Source: an uncultured Myxococcales bacterium (GTDB taxonomy: Bacteria > Myxococcota_A > UBA9042). Taken from it: a DNA stretch of 64,000 nt. Each line of letters begins with the position of its first letter. Within the stretch, counting starts at the first letter, position 1. Positions 49,409 to 58,416 of this stretch are shown here, piece by piece. The notes below the pieces were generated by a model that saw only the letters and a list, made by a program, of their open reading frames with translations, made no database searches and was not told where the DNA came from. The position numbers and the translations under genes are program-made. Where the stretch lies: contig CAISBR010000002.1 of the NCBI GenBank assembly GCA_903883645.1, forward strand, positions 1 to 64,000. Reading direction: 5' to 3'.

Positions 49409-51667
49409 ATGCAAAACATCGCACGCATCTTGGACCTGGCCGGCCCGCGCACCCTGCGGTCGTTCTTTGTGGGCATTATTGCTTTGATTGTGCTTGGTTG
49501 GCCGCAGCCCGCCCTGCCCTTTGCCATCCAGACTGTCGGCGTGGGCTCGAGCACCATCGTGCGGTGGGCCAGCAACAATGTGACCTACTACATCAACCCG
49601 GCGTGCTCGGCCGACATGGCCAGCGCCGCGTGCCAAGCCGCGCTCAGCAAGGGCTTCGACGGCTGGATGGCGGCACCTTGCGGAGCGCTCAAGTTTAGCC
49701 AGAGCTCATTCTGCAACACTTCGAGTGGCAAGTGCACCATTGACAAGACGGCGTGCAGCCAAGACAGCGACTGCGCCTCGGCAAGCAATCTAAAAGTAAT
49801 TCCAATGGGTTACAACAGCAATGGCCGCAACGAACTCGTGTTCATCGAGTCGAGTTCGTGGAGCTTTGGCCAGTACGTGTTGGGCGTAACCTCGCCAATT
49901 TTCTACAACAACGGTGCAATTTTTGAGGCCGATATTGCATTTAATGGCTACAACTACAAGTGGTTTGCAGACCCAAGCAAGATCGGCTCTAGCGCAATGG
50001 ACATCTTGAGCGTCGCGATCCACGAAGAGGGGCACTTCTTTGGTGTGCAACACTCGTTGCCGGGCTACTACGGCAACTCCGATGTGCCAACCATGGCGCC
50101 CGCAGTCGACCCCTATGGCGCCACGGCAACCCTAAATGCCGACGACAAGAAGGCGATCTGCTTCTTGAATCCCAACGGCAAATATGGCTGCGCCGGCGAC
50201 GCTGACTGCCCATATGTGCTGCAAAACAACGCACAGACCGGCGCAGAGTACTACGAATCGAAGCTGACCTGCTCGAACGGTTCGTGCATCTTCGCCAGCG
50301 GCGCCAGCACGCAACCCCCTGGCGGCACAACGGCTTTGGGTGGCGGCTGCACCGACGACGTCGACTGCAAGCCGGGCATGTTCTGCCAACCCTACGGCAG
50401 CTCGTCGGTCTGTTCGCAAAAGTGCACGCCCCAGCTGAAAGACTGCCCCAGCGGCTTTGCCTGCTATGCCTATCAAAACACGCCAAATCAGGGCGCGTGC
50501 ATCGCCGGCCAAACGCAGCCCGCCCCCACCAAGAACCCTGGCGAGACCTGTACTGCATCGTCGCAGTGCCTTTCGCTGATGTGTGTGTCGGGCGTGTGCC
50601 GCACCAAGTGCACACTAAGCAACCCCGTAGAATGCAACAGTAAAACCGAAAAATGCGCCAACATACCGTCGGCCGGCGTCGGTGCGTGCATGCCCGATAC
50701 CACCCCCAAATTGCTGCCCACTGGCGCGCCCTGCACGGTCGCCGGCCAATGCGTGTCGGGGATTTGCCTGTCGGACGATGGCGGTACGAGCGGCGCCACT
50801 TGCCGGCAACTCTGCACCGGCAAGTTCACTTGCCCCAGCGGATTCGCGTGCGTACCGCAAAGCAACGGCAAGCAGGCGTGCCTGCCCGGCAGCGACAAAC
50901 TCCCCCCTGGCAGCGCCTGCACTGGCCCCGAGCAGTGCGCCACAGGCCCGTGCGTTGCCTACGGCGGCTCGCAGTTCTGCAGCAAATCATGCGACTTGCA
51001 AGATACGGCGAGCTGCCCCTGCGGCATGGGTTGCGAAGCCTCGACGGCTGGCAACTTGTGCCTACCGGGTACCAAGCAGGCCTGTGTCGATATCGGCAGT
51101 GAGTGCGCAACCACGGGCGAGTGCACCCCGGGCGGCCTATGCATCGACAGCGCGTGCCGCGCCGGCTGCGACGTGGTCACCGCGGAGGGCTGCGGCCAGA
51201 AAGAAGGCTGTGCCCGCATCGAAGCCGGTAATCGCCAAGGCTATTGTACCACCGCTGGCTCCGTGCCTCTGAGCGGTGCGTGCGTGGGCGACGGCGACTG
51301 CTCCTCGCTGTTCTGCGACAAAGACATTTCACAAAACAACGAGTTCCACTGCATCAAGCCGTGCGACCCGGCGGCCCCCGTATGTGGCCCCGGCTTCGCG
51401 TGTAACTCGCTGTATGTGGGCCTGGGTGCTTGCTTCTTGGGCGATGCGCCAGCCGGCACGGACACCAGCTCGGCCAGCGACGCGGGCTCGATCAGCACGG
51501 GCGGCACCCCGGGCGGCACCCCGGGCGGCACCTCGACCGGCTATGCGGCAGGTACTGCAAAATCAAGCGGTTGCACTGCCACCCCCACCGCAAACATGGG
51601 CGGCTGGTGGCTCCTCGCCCTAGTCGGTGGCGTGTGGCTGGTCGTGCGCCGCTTGCGCTTGCCTTGA
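49409..51667 (+). CDS. matrixin-like metalloprotease with MYXO-CTERM-like tail
   Basis: A 752-residue protein with an N-terminal signal peptide. The catalytic domain has HEEGHFFGVQHS, a HExGHxxGxxH zinc motif starting at His205. The middle (about 270-680) is a chain of Cys-rich blocks (CTDDVDCKPGMFCQ, CTASSQCLSLMCVSGVC, CPSGFACVPQ). A Gly/Thr/Pro repeat linker follows. The C-terminus ends SSGCTATPT...WWLLALVGGVWLVVRRLR, a Cys, hydrophobic helix and Arg cluster as in MYXO-CTERM sorting signals of Myxococcota. It is expected to be anchored at the surface after cleavage near the Cys. Confidence 0.85.
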   Translation: MQNIARILDLAGPRTLRSFFVGIIALIVLGWPQPALPFAIQTVGVGSSTIVRWASNNVTYYINPACSADMASAACQAALSKGFDGWMAAPCGALKFSQSSFCNTSSGKCTIDKTACSQDSDCASASNLKVIPMGYNSNGRNELVFIESSSWSFGQYVLGVTSPIFYNNGAIFEADIAFNGYNYKWFADPSKIGSSAMDILSVAIHEEGHFFGVQHSLPGYYGNSDVPTMAPAVDPYGATATLNADDKKAICFLNPNGKYGCAGDADCPYVLQNNAQTGAEYYESKLTCSNGSCIFASGASTQPPGGTTALGGGCTDDVDCKPGMFCQPYGSSSVCSQKCTPQLKDCPSGFACYAYQNTPNQGACIAGQTQPAPTKNPGETCTASSQCLSLMCVSGVCRTKCTLSNPVECNSKTEKCANIPSAGVGACMPDTTPKLLPTGAPCTVAGQCVSGICLSDDGGTSGATCRQLCTGKFTCPSGFACVPQSNGKQACLPGSDKLPPGSACTGPEQCATGPCVAYGGSQFCSKSCDLQDTASCPCGMGCEASTAGNLCLPGTKQACVDIGSECATTGECTPGGLCIDSACRAGCDVVTAEGCGQKEGCARIEAGNRQGYCTTAGSVPLSGACVGDGDCSSLFCDKDISQNNEFHCIKPCDPAAPVCGPGFACNSLYVGLGACFLGDAPAGTDTSSASDAGSISTGGTPGGTPGGTSTGYAAGTAKSSGCTATPTANMGGWWLLALVGGVWLVVRRLRLP
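51499..51534 (+). repeat. 12-bp in-frame tandem repeat (three copies)
   Basis: Three copies of a 12-bp unit (51499-51510, 51511-51522, 51523-51534; the last differs by one base). They encode Gly-Gly-Thr-Pro repeats in the linker before the MYXO-CTERM-like tail. Confidence 0.85.
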
Positions 51668-52665
51668 GCCCGGCCGCGCTGCTGTGCCCCGCTTGCGGTC
51701 CGACTCATGGCCCGCAAATGGGCCTGCTGACAGCGAATCTGGCCTGTACGACTTGCGAACAGCAGTTCAGCACGCTCGACGTTGGTGGCGCACAAGTGCC
51801 CGTGATCAATGGCGATGCGACGTTTTCGCGGCAATTGGCCCAGCTGGGCGAGCAGCTCTTTGCCGACCCGCAGCAACTGCGCGCGTGGCTCGAGGGCGAC
51901 GACCCGCTGCAGCGCGCCATGGCTGGCGGACTAGTCACCTATGCCCAGGCGCATTATGGCCAATTCGCCGAGCCGCCGCTGCCCAGTGCCGACCTAGGCT
52001 GGCTGCGTGGCTGGCTCCCCCGCAACCTGCCCGACGGCGACATCGCCTTGCTGGGCTGCGGAACCGGGGGTGAACTGCTCGCAATTGAAGCTGATTTGCC
52101 CGATAACCGGAGTGTGTGGCTCGCCGACGCCAATCTTGCCGCGCTGGCTTGGGGCAAGATGCTGGCCATTCAAGGGCTTATACCCCTGCCGTACCGCGAA
52201 AGTGCGACGCGACTGGGGTGGAGCACTGCCCAAATTCCCCAATCTTGTCAGCACGTTCTTAGCCGTGCGCACTGGCTATGCTGCGACGCCCTGCGACCAC
52301 CCTGGCCCGCGGCGTCACTGGCGGCGGTCATTACGGTCGGGCTAATCGACTCGGTTGCCGATCCGATTGCTTTAATTCAGCAAGTTGAGGCACTTCTCGC
52401 CCCAGGCGGCGTGTGGCTGCTGGCGACGCCGTGGAACTGGCAAGAGGCGGTGACGCCGCAGAATCGCCAGCTTGAGCGGTTTGTGGATGGCAGCGACTTA
52501 GACGATGGGGTGGCGAAGCTGCTGACCGGCTGCATGATTCCCGGCCTTGGCGCCGAGCTGCGCATCGATCGGCGCGAGCTGGGGGTAACCTGGCGGCTGC
52601 CTGTGCACGGGCGCATGACGGTCGAGTACCTGCTGGATGTGCTGCTGCTGCGGAAGATCGACTAG
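51664..52665 (+). CDS. SAM-dependent methyltransferase with N-terminal zinc ribbon
   Basis: A 333-residue protein if started at TTG 51664, which overlaps the TGA of the preceding gene (TTGA) and implies translational coupling. Residues about 8-36 form a zinc ribbon (CPACGP...CTTCEQQF). The methyltransferase motif I is DIALLGCGTGGELLAIEADL, with later motifs ITVGLIDSVADP and LLAPGGVWLLATPWNW. The small-molecule or protein target is unknown. Zinc-ribbon methyltransferases often modify polyketides or proteins, but no such context is here. Confidence 0.75.
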   Translation: MSPAALLCPACGPTHGPQMGLLTANLACTTCEQQFSTLDVGGAQVPVINGDATFSRQLAQLGEQLFADPQQLRAWLEGDDPLQRAMAGGLVTYAQAHYGQFAEPPLPSADLGWLRGWLPRNLPDGDIALLGCGTGGELLAIEADLPDNRSVWLADANLAALAWGKMLAIQGLIPLPYRESATRLGWSTAQIPQSCQHVLSRAHWLCCDALRPPWPAASLAAVITVGLIDSVADPIALIQQVEALLAPGGVWLLATPWNWQEAVTPQNRQLERFVDGSDLDDGVAKLLTGCMIPGLGAELRIDRRELGVTWRLPVHGRMTVEYLLDVLLLRKID

Positions 52666-52770
52666 CAGCCATTTTCTGCTTGGCCATTTTCTACTTGGCC
52701 ATTTTCTACTTGGCCATTTTCTACTTGGCCATTTTCTACTTGGCCATTTTCTACTTGGCCATTTTCTACT
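52666..52770. repeat. 15-bp tandem array between convergent genes (seven units)
   Basis: One diverged unit (52666-52680) followed by six exact 15-bp copies (52681-52770). The unit on the plus strand reads TGGCCATTTTCTACT. The array starts directly after the methyltransferase stop and lies 48 bp from the EF-G-like stop on the other strand. Both strands could be read as repeating 5-residue peptides, but neither has the context of a gene. The unit is AT-rich within a GC-rich genome. Confidence 0.95.
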
Positions 52771-52818
52771 TGGGTGCCTTCGTCTGCAACCAGGCCCGCG
52801 CGCCGCAACAAGCGAGGT

Positions 52819-54858
52819 TCAGCTGGCAGCGATCGCGGCCTTGCGCGCCTTGACCACGCCCTCGCCGTCGCGTCCGTCGAGCTCGGCAAGATGCGAAAAC
52901 TTCCATGTAAACGTACCCACGCCCATGGTGAGCGAGCGGAGCTCGAGGATGAGGTCTTGCATCTCGCTGAGCGGCAACGAGGCGCTGACAACGTCCCAGC
53001 CGTTCCAGCCGTCTTTGCCGTCGTAGCCCAGAATCTGGCCGGCACGGCGCCCGGTCACGATCCGCTGGGCCTTGCTAGTGAACTCGGCCGGCACGCTAAT
53101 CTCAACCGACACGATGGGTTCGAGCAGCACGGGCGAGCCCAGCGGCGTGCCCTCGGTCATGGCGACGCGCGCCGCAGCCTTGAACGCCATGTCGCTCGAG
53201 TCGACGGGGTGGTAGCTGCCGTTCGTCAACGTAACGCCGATATCGACGAGTTCAAAGCCGAGCGGGCCTTGCTTCAAGAAGTCGCGGCAGCCGTTCTCGA
53301 CCGACGAGAAGAAGTTGCGCGGCACCGCGCCGCCGACCACCGACTCGCTAAAGGCAAAGCCGGCACCGCGATCCAAGGGTTTGATATCGATGTAGATGTC
53401 GCCAAACGCGCCGTGGCCACCGGTCTGGTGCTTGTAGCGACCGTGCTGATTGACAACGGGCTTGCGCAGCGTCTCTTTGTACGGCACTTGGGCTCGCTCC
53501 GCCTTGACGTCGACCGCATAGCGATTCTTCAAGCGATCCAAGGCATTGCGCAGGTGAATCTCGCCCTGCCCCCACAGCACCAGCTCGTGCGTGTCGGCGG
53601 TCTGCACGTACTTGAGCGAGCCATCTTCTTCGCACACCCGCGCTAGCGCCGCGCCCAGCTTGACGTCGTCGCCCTGCTTGCCGGCCCGCAGCGCAAAGCT
53701 CATGCAGGGTTGCAGGGCCTCGGGCCATGGCAGCTCAAGCTGGCGGTTCGGCGCTAGGCACTGGCCGGTCTTGGCGTCGTCCATCCGGCCCATCGACACC
53801 ACATCGCCCGCCGTCGCCTTGGTGATCTTGGTCTGGTTTGCGCCAAAAAGCTTTAGCATTCCGCTACTACGGCTGCTGCCATAGGTGGCACCGTCCATCA
53901 CATCGCCGTGCCATACCCGCACAAAGCTCTGCTTGCCCACGTGCTGGGCGTGCACGGTCTTCCACACCTGCGCCACCACAGGTTCGTCGGGGATACCCAG
54001 GCGCGCCGCGGTCGCCGCCACACCCGGCGCCTCGTGCCGCAGTGCCTTGAAAAGCCGCAAGATACCGTGATCCTCTTCGGCGCTACCAAAGAAAACCGGC
54101 ACGATAAGGTCCGCAGCCAGGTCGCGGGCCATGTTCTGGTAAACCTCGTCTGCAGCCGGCGTTACGTCCTCTAGCAGCTCTTCCATCAGGTGATCGTCAA
54201 AATCCGCCAGGTGCTCGAGCATTTCGCGGCGAGCATCGCCCTCGGCGGGCACCACGGCTTCGGGCATCTTGGTCAACTGCGCATCGGCATGGGGCTTGTA
54301 ACCCCAGGCGCGCTCGGAGACTAAGTCGACAAAGCCACCAATCGCGTCGCCTTCGGTAATCGGAATCTCGCGCAACACCAATGGCCGATCGCTCACCGCC
54401 TGCAGCGCGGCCAGCACCTCGGGCAGCTTGCCACCCACACCCGACTGCTCGCACTTGTTGATAAACAGAATATGCGGAATCTTGCGTTGATCCAGGACCT
54501 TAAGCAGCGGACTGACCGTTGTTGCCTTGTTGGCATCCGGCTCGACTACCACGATAGCGATGTCGGCGATCTGCATGGCGTTCAGGCCGTCTTGCTGGAA
54601 CTCGACCGAGCCCGGGCAATCGAGAAACGTCCAGCTCTCGCCCAGGTATTCGCAAGAGGCGACCGTCACTTCCGTGCTCATGCCGCGCGCGCGGGCCTCA
54701 ACGCTGGCGTCGCCGACCGTGTCGCGCTGCTTGACGCTACCCTTCTTGGCGAGCGCACCGGCTTGGAGCAGCAAGGCCTCGAGAAGCGAAGTCTTGCCAG
54801 CGAGATAGGGGCCGAGTAGAGCTGCAACACGGGGTGAGGCTAGATTCTTGGTAGGCAC
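52819..54858 (-). CDS. EF-G-like GTPase paralogue with altered GTPase motifs
   Basis: A 679-residue protein covering EF-G domains I-V. The GTG start at 54858 has AGGGGGA just upstream. The G1 loop is GPYLAGKTS (residues 16-24), where EF-G has GHxDAGKTT. The G3 motif is DCPGSVEF (80-87), where EF-G has DTPGHVDF, so the catalytic His is Ser. G4 is NKCE instead of NKxD. Domain IV keeps YKHQTGGHGAFGDI and the C-terminal region keeps GRRAGQILGYDGKDGWNGWD. This group of EF-G-like proteins is found in several phyla and its role is not well settled. Downstream of glmS on the same strand, 260 bp away. Confidence 0.85.
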   Translation of the reverse strand: MPTKNLASPRVAALLGPYLAGKTSLLEALLLQAGALAKKGSVKQRDTVGDASVEARARGMSTEVTVASCEYLGESWTFLDCPGSVEFQQDGLNAMQIADIAIVVVEPDANKATTVSPLLKVLDQRKIPHILFINKCEQSGVGGKLPEVLAALQAVSDRPLVLREIPITEGDAIGGFVDLVSERAWGYKPHADAQLTKMPEAVVPAEGDARREMLEHLADFDDHLMEELLEDVTPAADEVYQNMARDLAADLIVPVFFGSAEEDHGILRLFKALRHEAPGVAATAARLGIPDEPVVAQVWKTVHAQHVGKQSFVRVWHGDVMDGATYGSSRSSGMLKLFGANQTKITKATAGDVVSMGRMDDAKTGQCLAPNRQLELPWPEALQPCMSFALRAGKQGDDVKLGAALARVCEEDGSLKYVQTADTHELVLWGQGEIHLRNALDRLKNRYAVDVKAERAQVPYKETLRKPVVNQHGRYKHQTGGHGAFGDIYIDIKPLDRGAGFAFSESVVGGAVPRNFFSSVENGCRDFLKQGPLGFELVDIGVTLTNGSYHPVDSSDMAFKAAARVAMTEGTPLGSPVLLEPIVSVEISVPAEFTSKAQRIVTGRRAGQILGYDGKDGWNGWDVVSASLPLSEMQDLILELRSLTMGVGTFTWKFSHLAELDGRDGEGVVKARKAAIAAS

Positions 54859-55118
54859 GATTCCCCCTAAGAAAATCAGGCCCTGCCCAAGTTCGGGAGG
54901 GCTAGAAGTTCGAGCGATTTGGCGACAGCGTGGGGCCGGTGCAGGCGTGACTGTACGGCCAGCAGCCCGCGGGCACACGCCAACTCGGGCTGTTTTGGGA
55001 CGGTACGCTCGCCCACCAGGCAGATCAAGGCGCCGCAGCCAGGGTGTGACCAAGCCGCGACAATCCGAGCAAGCCACCGCACAAGTCGGGTTTTTCAAGC
55101 TAGATCGGCGCCCGCGCC

Positions 55119-57674
55119 CTAATCGACGGTGATCGACTTCGACACGTTCTTCGGCACATCGGGGTGCACGCCGTGGTCGCGCATCCCCAGGGCATCTAAG
55201 TACTGCATCTTGCGCAGGCTCATCTTGAGTGCCAGGTGCTGCAGCGCCACGCTCGCGGTAAACGCAGTCATCAGCGTGTCGCCCGTGGTAGGCAGCGGCA
55301 CCACCAACGCCGTGTAATTCGGGTTATCGGCCGGGGGCTTGGTCGCCGCCTGCCGCAACCGTGCGTCTTCTTCGGCGATCACAATGCACGTAGCCCCACG
55401 AATCTTGTGGGTATTAATCTGCGAAATCGTCAGGTCAACGTCGCGCTGGTCGGGCCCGGTCACAAACAACAGCGGATAGTCGGCGTAGAGCGCCTCAAAA
55501 ATCGAGCTGCGGTCCACACTTCGATTGTCATTGGCGTGCAGCAAGTGCGCCAGCTCGCGGCCAACCTGCCGAGCCAGTCCCTGCTGCGACTCAGCCTCGC
55601 CCAGCTCTGCCGCCAGCTTGGCCGCCGCCTCGAGCGCGCGACGAACTTGGCCGATACCATAGACCGTGTTCACGCCCAGGATCGTGTTGGGTCCGTGTTT
55701 AAATTCGCTGGCTTCGAACCCTTCGGTGTGGTTCAGAACCACCTCGCGCACCTTGAGCGCGCCTTCTTTGGCCACCGCCACCAGCCGCGTCGCCAAGATG
55801 TGCAAACTGGGCACCAGGTAAAGGATTTCGGCCGCCGCGTCGAGCCCCGTGTTGGTTGTGGCCAGCGTCGTGCGAATCAGCTCGGGCAGCTCGGGCAACC
55901 GCTGGCGCCGCTCGGCCAGCATGGCGCGATCGATGGAGATATCGCCACCCTGCTCGGCCAACACCTCGCCCAGCCGCAGTGCCAGGCAATAGAACACCGC
56001 GAGCTGATTGGTAAAACTCTTGGTCGCCGCCACCGCAATCTCGGGCCCGCAGCGCAGCGGCAGCACCAAGTGGCTCTTTTCTTGCGCCAACGTCGAGTTG
56101 ACGTTGTTCACCACCGCCACCCTCGACACATTGCGGCCGCTGCGGATGATGTCGTTCAGTACGTCGATAAGGTCTTTGGTTTCGCCGCTTTGACTCACCG
56201 CAATTACCACGTCGCCGTCGCGCAAACTGCGGGCCGCTTGGGCGCGGAATTCGCCGGGCAGCAGCGGCGTGATCTCGCAACCCGCGATTTCGTTGTAGAA
56301 AAGTGCCGCCGTCTTGGCCGCGTGAAACGATGTGCCGCAACACAGCACAAAGATGCGCCGATGGTTCGCCACCGCCTGGGCACAGCGCTGCGTAAGCTCT
56401 TCGACCGCGCGGCCATAGGCTTGCACCTCGTCGTGCTCCAAGACCCCGTCGATGAGCCGCACCGACTGCCGCTGGGCCGCGCTGCTCGCCAAGCCCAAAA
56501 GATCAGCCAGCAAGCCCTGTTCGGCCGAGCACAGCGCATGGTCTTGGCGGTCCATGCCGCCCAGTTGCGCCGACAGACCCGCGACCAGGCCCTCGACCAC
56601 GGGCAGCCGGTGCAAGCGCTCGAGCGTACCCCGCAAGGCGACATCGCTCGTCGCATCGAATAAATCCGCAATTGAATTAACTAGTTGCGCCTTGGGATCC
56701 TCGCCAAGTTGCTGCAAAAGCGGCCCCAGGCTGTGGGCCAGGCGACTGCCGCCACTGAACAGCCGGACCACGCTGCGACAGGTGTCTTCTTCTGCAAAAA
56801 TCTCTTGTTGCATAAAGGTGGTATACGGCGCCACCAGCCCCGTATCGGCCGTGCGAAGAAAACTGCGGACCGACTTGCGCTCGAGCGGCACCGCATCGTC
56901 AGGCCGGTCCGCGTGGTGGGTAATGCGATAGACCTGGTGATAGGTTGCTGTAAATTCGGCGAATTCACCCTCGCCCAGCGGCACCAGGGTGCGGGTCAGC
57001 TTCAGCACGCTCGACAGGTCGGACGAGGCGACACGGAACTGCCCGCCCGTCGAGTCCGCGCCCGTGCCAAAATACAGGCTGGAGCCCTGCTTAACAGCCC
57101 ACAGCGTACGACTGATCGGGTCGACCAGCACTGCTGCGTAGGATCCGTGCAGCCGCGACGCCGCCTCTAGGATCGCCCCGCGCATCAATTTGCGCCGCAC
57201 TTCGGGGTCTTTGCGCTGCTCGGGCGACGCGACTTCAAGACGGGCGGCAAAGCCATGCTCGACCGCGTGCACCACCATCTCGCCGTCGTTATCCGACTTG
57301 ACGTCGTGGCCCTGCGCCGTCAGCCAGGCCTTGAGCGGGTCGCAGTTGGTCACATTGCCGTTGTGCGCGCCGTACATATAGGTCTTGCAGCGCACCACGT
57401 GGGGCTGGGCGTTGATCGCGTCGACCGCACCAAAAGTCGCCCAGCGCACCTGCCCGCATAGAATTTGCCCCGGCAGCGAGGTAATCCCCAAGCGATGCAC
57501 TAGGTTCGAGGGGGCACCCACCCCTTTGCGCAGATCGACCTCGTCGCCCTCGCCCTGGATCGCCGCGCCCGTCGAGTCGTAGCCGCGGTACTCCAAGGTA
57601 CGCAGCAGCTCACCAGCGATCTGCCCAAAATCAGGACGGTTTCGCTCAAAGATCAGACCAACGACTCCGCACAT
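55119..57674 (-). CDS. glmS: glutamine-fructose-6-phosphate aminotransferase, enlarged
   Basis: An 851-residue protein, far longer than the usual 600-610. The N-terminal glutaminase begins MCGVVGL, with nucleophile Cys2, and has NGNVTN and SDNDGE. SIS1 has CGTSFHAAKTA and SQSGETKDLID. SIS2 has KEGALKVREV, NHTEGFEASEFKHGP and the end PKNVSKSITVD. All key catalytic Lys, Glu and His positions look kept, though the usual RWATHG is RWATFG. Extra material lies between the two halves (about 100 residues after FMQQEIFAEED) and in SIS2 (about 60 residues after HGPNTILG). It makes glucosamine-6-phosphate for the cell envelope. Confidence 0.93.
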   Translation of the reverse strand: MCGVVGLIFERNRPDFGQIAGELLRTLEYRGYDSTGAAIQGEGDEVDLRKGVGAPSNLVHRLGITSLPGQILCGQVRWATFGAVDAINAQPHVVRCKTYMYGAHNGNVTNCDPLKAWLTAQGHDVKSDNDGEMVVHAVEHGFAARLEVASPEQRKDPEVRRKLMRGAILEAASRLHGSYAAVLVDPISRTLWAVKQGSSLYFGTGADSTGGQFRVASSDLSSVLKLTRTLVPLGEGEFAEFTATYHQVYRITHHADRPDDAVPLERKSVRSFLRTADTGLVAPYTTFMQQEIFAEEDTCRSVVRLFSGGSRLAHSLGPLLQQLGEDPKAQLVNSIADLFDATSDVALRGTLERLHRLPVVEGLVAGLSAQLGGMDRQDHALCSAEQGLLADLLGLASSAAQRQSVRLIDGVLEHDEVQAYGRAVEELTQRCAQAVANHRRIFVLCCGTSFHAAKTAALFYNEIAGCEITPLLPGEFRAQAARSLRDGDVVIAVSQSGETKDLIDVLNDIIRSGRNVSRVAVVNNVNSTLAQEKSHLVLPLRCGPEIAVAATKSFTNQLAVFYCLALRLGEVLAEQGGDISIDRAMLAERRQRLPELPELIRTTLATTNTGLDAAAEILYLVPSLHILATRLVAVAKEGALKVREVVLNHTEGFEASEFKHGPNTILGVNTVYGIGQVRRALEAAAKLAAELGEAESQQGLARQVGRELAHLLHANDNRSVDRSSIFEALYADYPLLFVTGPDQRDVDLTISQINTHKIRGATCIVIAEEDARLRQAATKPPADNPNYTALVVPLPTTGDTLMTAFTASVALQHLALKMSLRKMQYLDALGMRDHGVHPDVPKNVSKSITVD

Positions 57675-57840
57675 GGCATCCTCCGGTGGCGCTCGCCCCG
57701 CGCACTGGGGGCTGGCCAAGGGCGGCACAGTACGCGGCGTACGCTGGGTTTTCAACAACACCGCGCTGGGCCTTGGCACTTGAACCTGCGCCAGTATTTC
57801 GGGCAAAATGGCCCCTTCGCGCTAGCGATTGAGGAAGCCC

Positions 57841-58413
57841 ATGCATAAATACCTACTTGTGTTGACCTTCTTGGTCACCCTAATCGGAAGTGGCTGCTCT
57901 GCCGTCCTCCAGGCCACCCAAGGTTCGACCAACACGGGCGTGGGCAGCTTTGGCAGCAGCGAAAGGCTCGACGGCGCGCTCGAGGGCAAGCTCTACTATA
58001 TCGCCGAGGGCAGCGACAACCTTCCTAATTTTGCAACCTTAAGCCCCGTCGGCAGTGTGTGGGCGACCAAATTCGACATCGCGCCCCGCGACTATACCGA
58101 GGGGTTCCCCGGCGTCACCCACCGCACCGAGTGGTTCGCCTTGCGGTACACGGGCACATGGTCGGTACCCAGCGAAGGTACTTGGAAATTTCGCCTGGGC
58201 GCCGACGATGGCGCGCGCTGGCTCATCGACGGCAAGGTGGTGGCCGACAACGACGGCGTGCACGCCTTTGCCACCGTCGACACCGAAGTCAGCTTGACAG
58301 CTGGGGATCACCAGGTCGAGCTACAGTTTTTTCAGGGCCCTGCCACCATGCTAGGCCTACAGCTGTGGGCCACGCCCCCTGGCGGCCGCGAAGAGATCTG
58401 GAGCATCCGCTAA
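57841..58413 (+). CDS. PA14-domain lipoprotein
   Basis: A 190-residue lipoprotein with lipobox GSGC (after LVTLI). The domain from about residue 60 on is PA14-like. It reads TEWFALRYTGTWSVPSEGTWKFRLGADDGARWLIDGKVV, with the typical G-x-W-x-F-x-L-x-A/S-D-D-G pattern, and then GDHQVELQFFQGPATMLGLQLW. PA14 domains bind carbohydrates at cell surfaces. The ATG at 57841 is preceded by GAGGAAG. It starts a three-gene unit with the EVE protein (3 bp) and PdxB. Divergent from glmS. Confidence 0.85.
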   Translation: MHKYLLVLTFLVTLIGSGCSAVLQATQGSTNTGVGSFGSSERLDGALEGKLYYIAEGSDNLPNFATLSPVGSVWATKFDIAPRDYTEGFPGVTHRTEWFALRYTGTWSVPSEGTWKFRLGADDGARWLIDGKVVADNDGVHAFATVDTEVSLTAGDHQVELQFFQGPATMLGLQLWATPPGGREEIWSIR

Positions 58414-58416
58414 GCC

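Noticed and set aside
52666-52770. CRISPR array
   Set aside because: Units are contiguous with no spacers, and no cas genes are nearby.
52637-53045. Repeat peptides HFLLG (plus strand) and VENGQ (minus strand) across the 15-bp array
   Set aside because: Neither frame has a credible start, ribosome binding site or conserved flank; they arise because 15 is a multiple of 3.
57781-57802. Sigma-54-like promoter (TTGGCAC...TGC) before the PA14 lipoprotein
   Set aside because: The distance between GG and GC is one base too long for a sigma-54 site, and the second half is poor.
57811-57830. 15-base match in inverted orientation with 62635-62651
   Set aside because: A 15-base match is expected by chance in a GC-rich 64-kb window; there is no extended similarity.
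57675-57840. glmS ribozyme upstream of glmS
   Set aside because: The 166-bp spacer shows no glmS ribozyme core, and the element is mainly known from Gram-positive bacteria.
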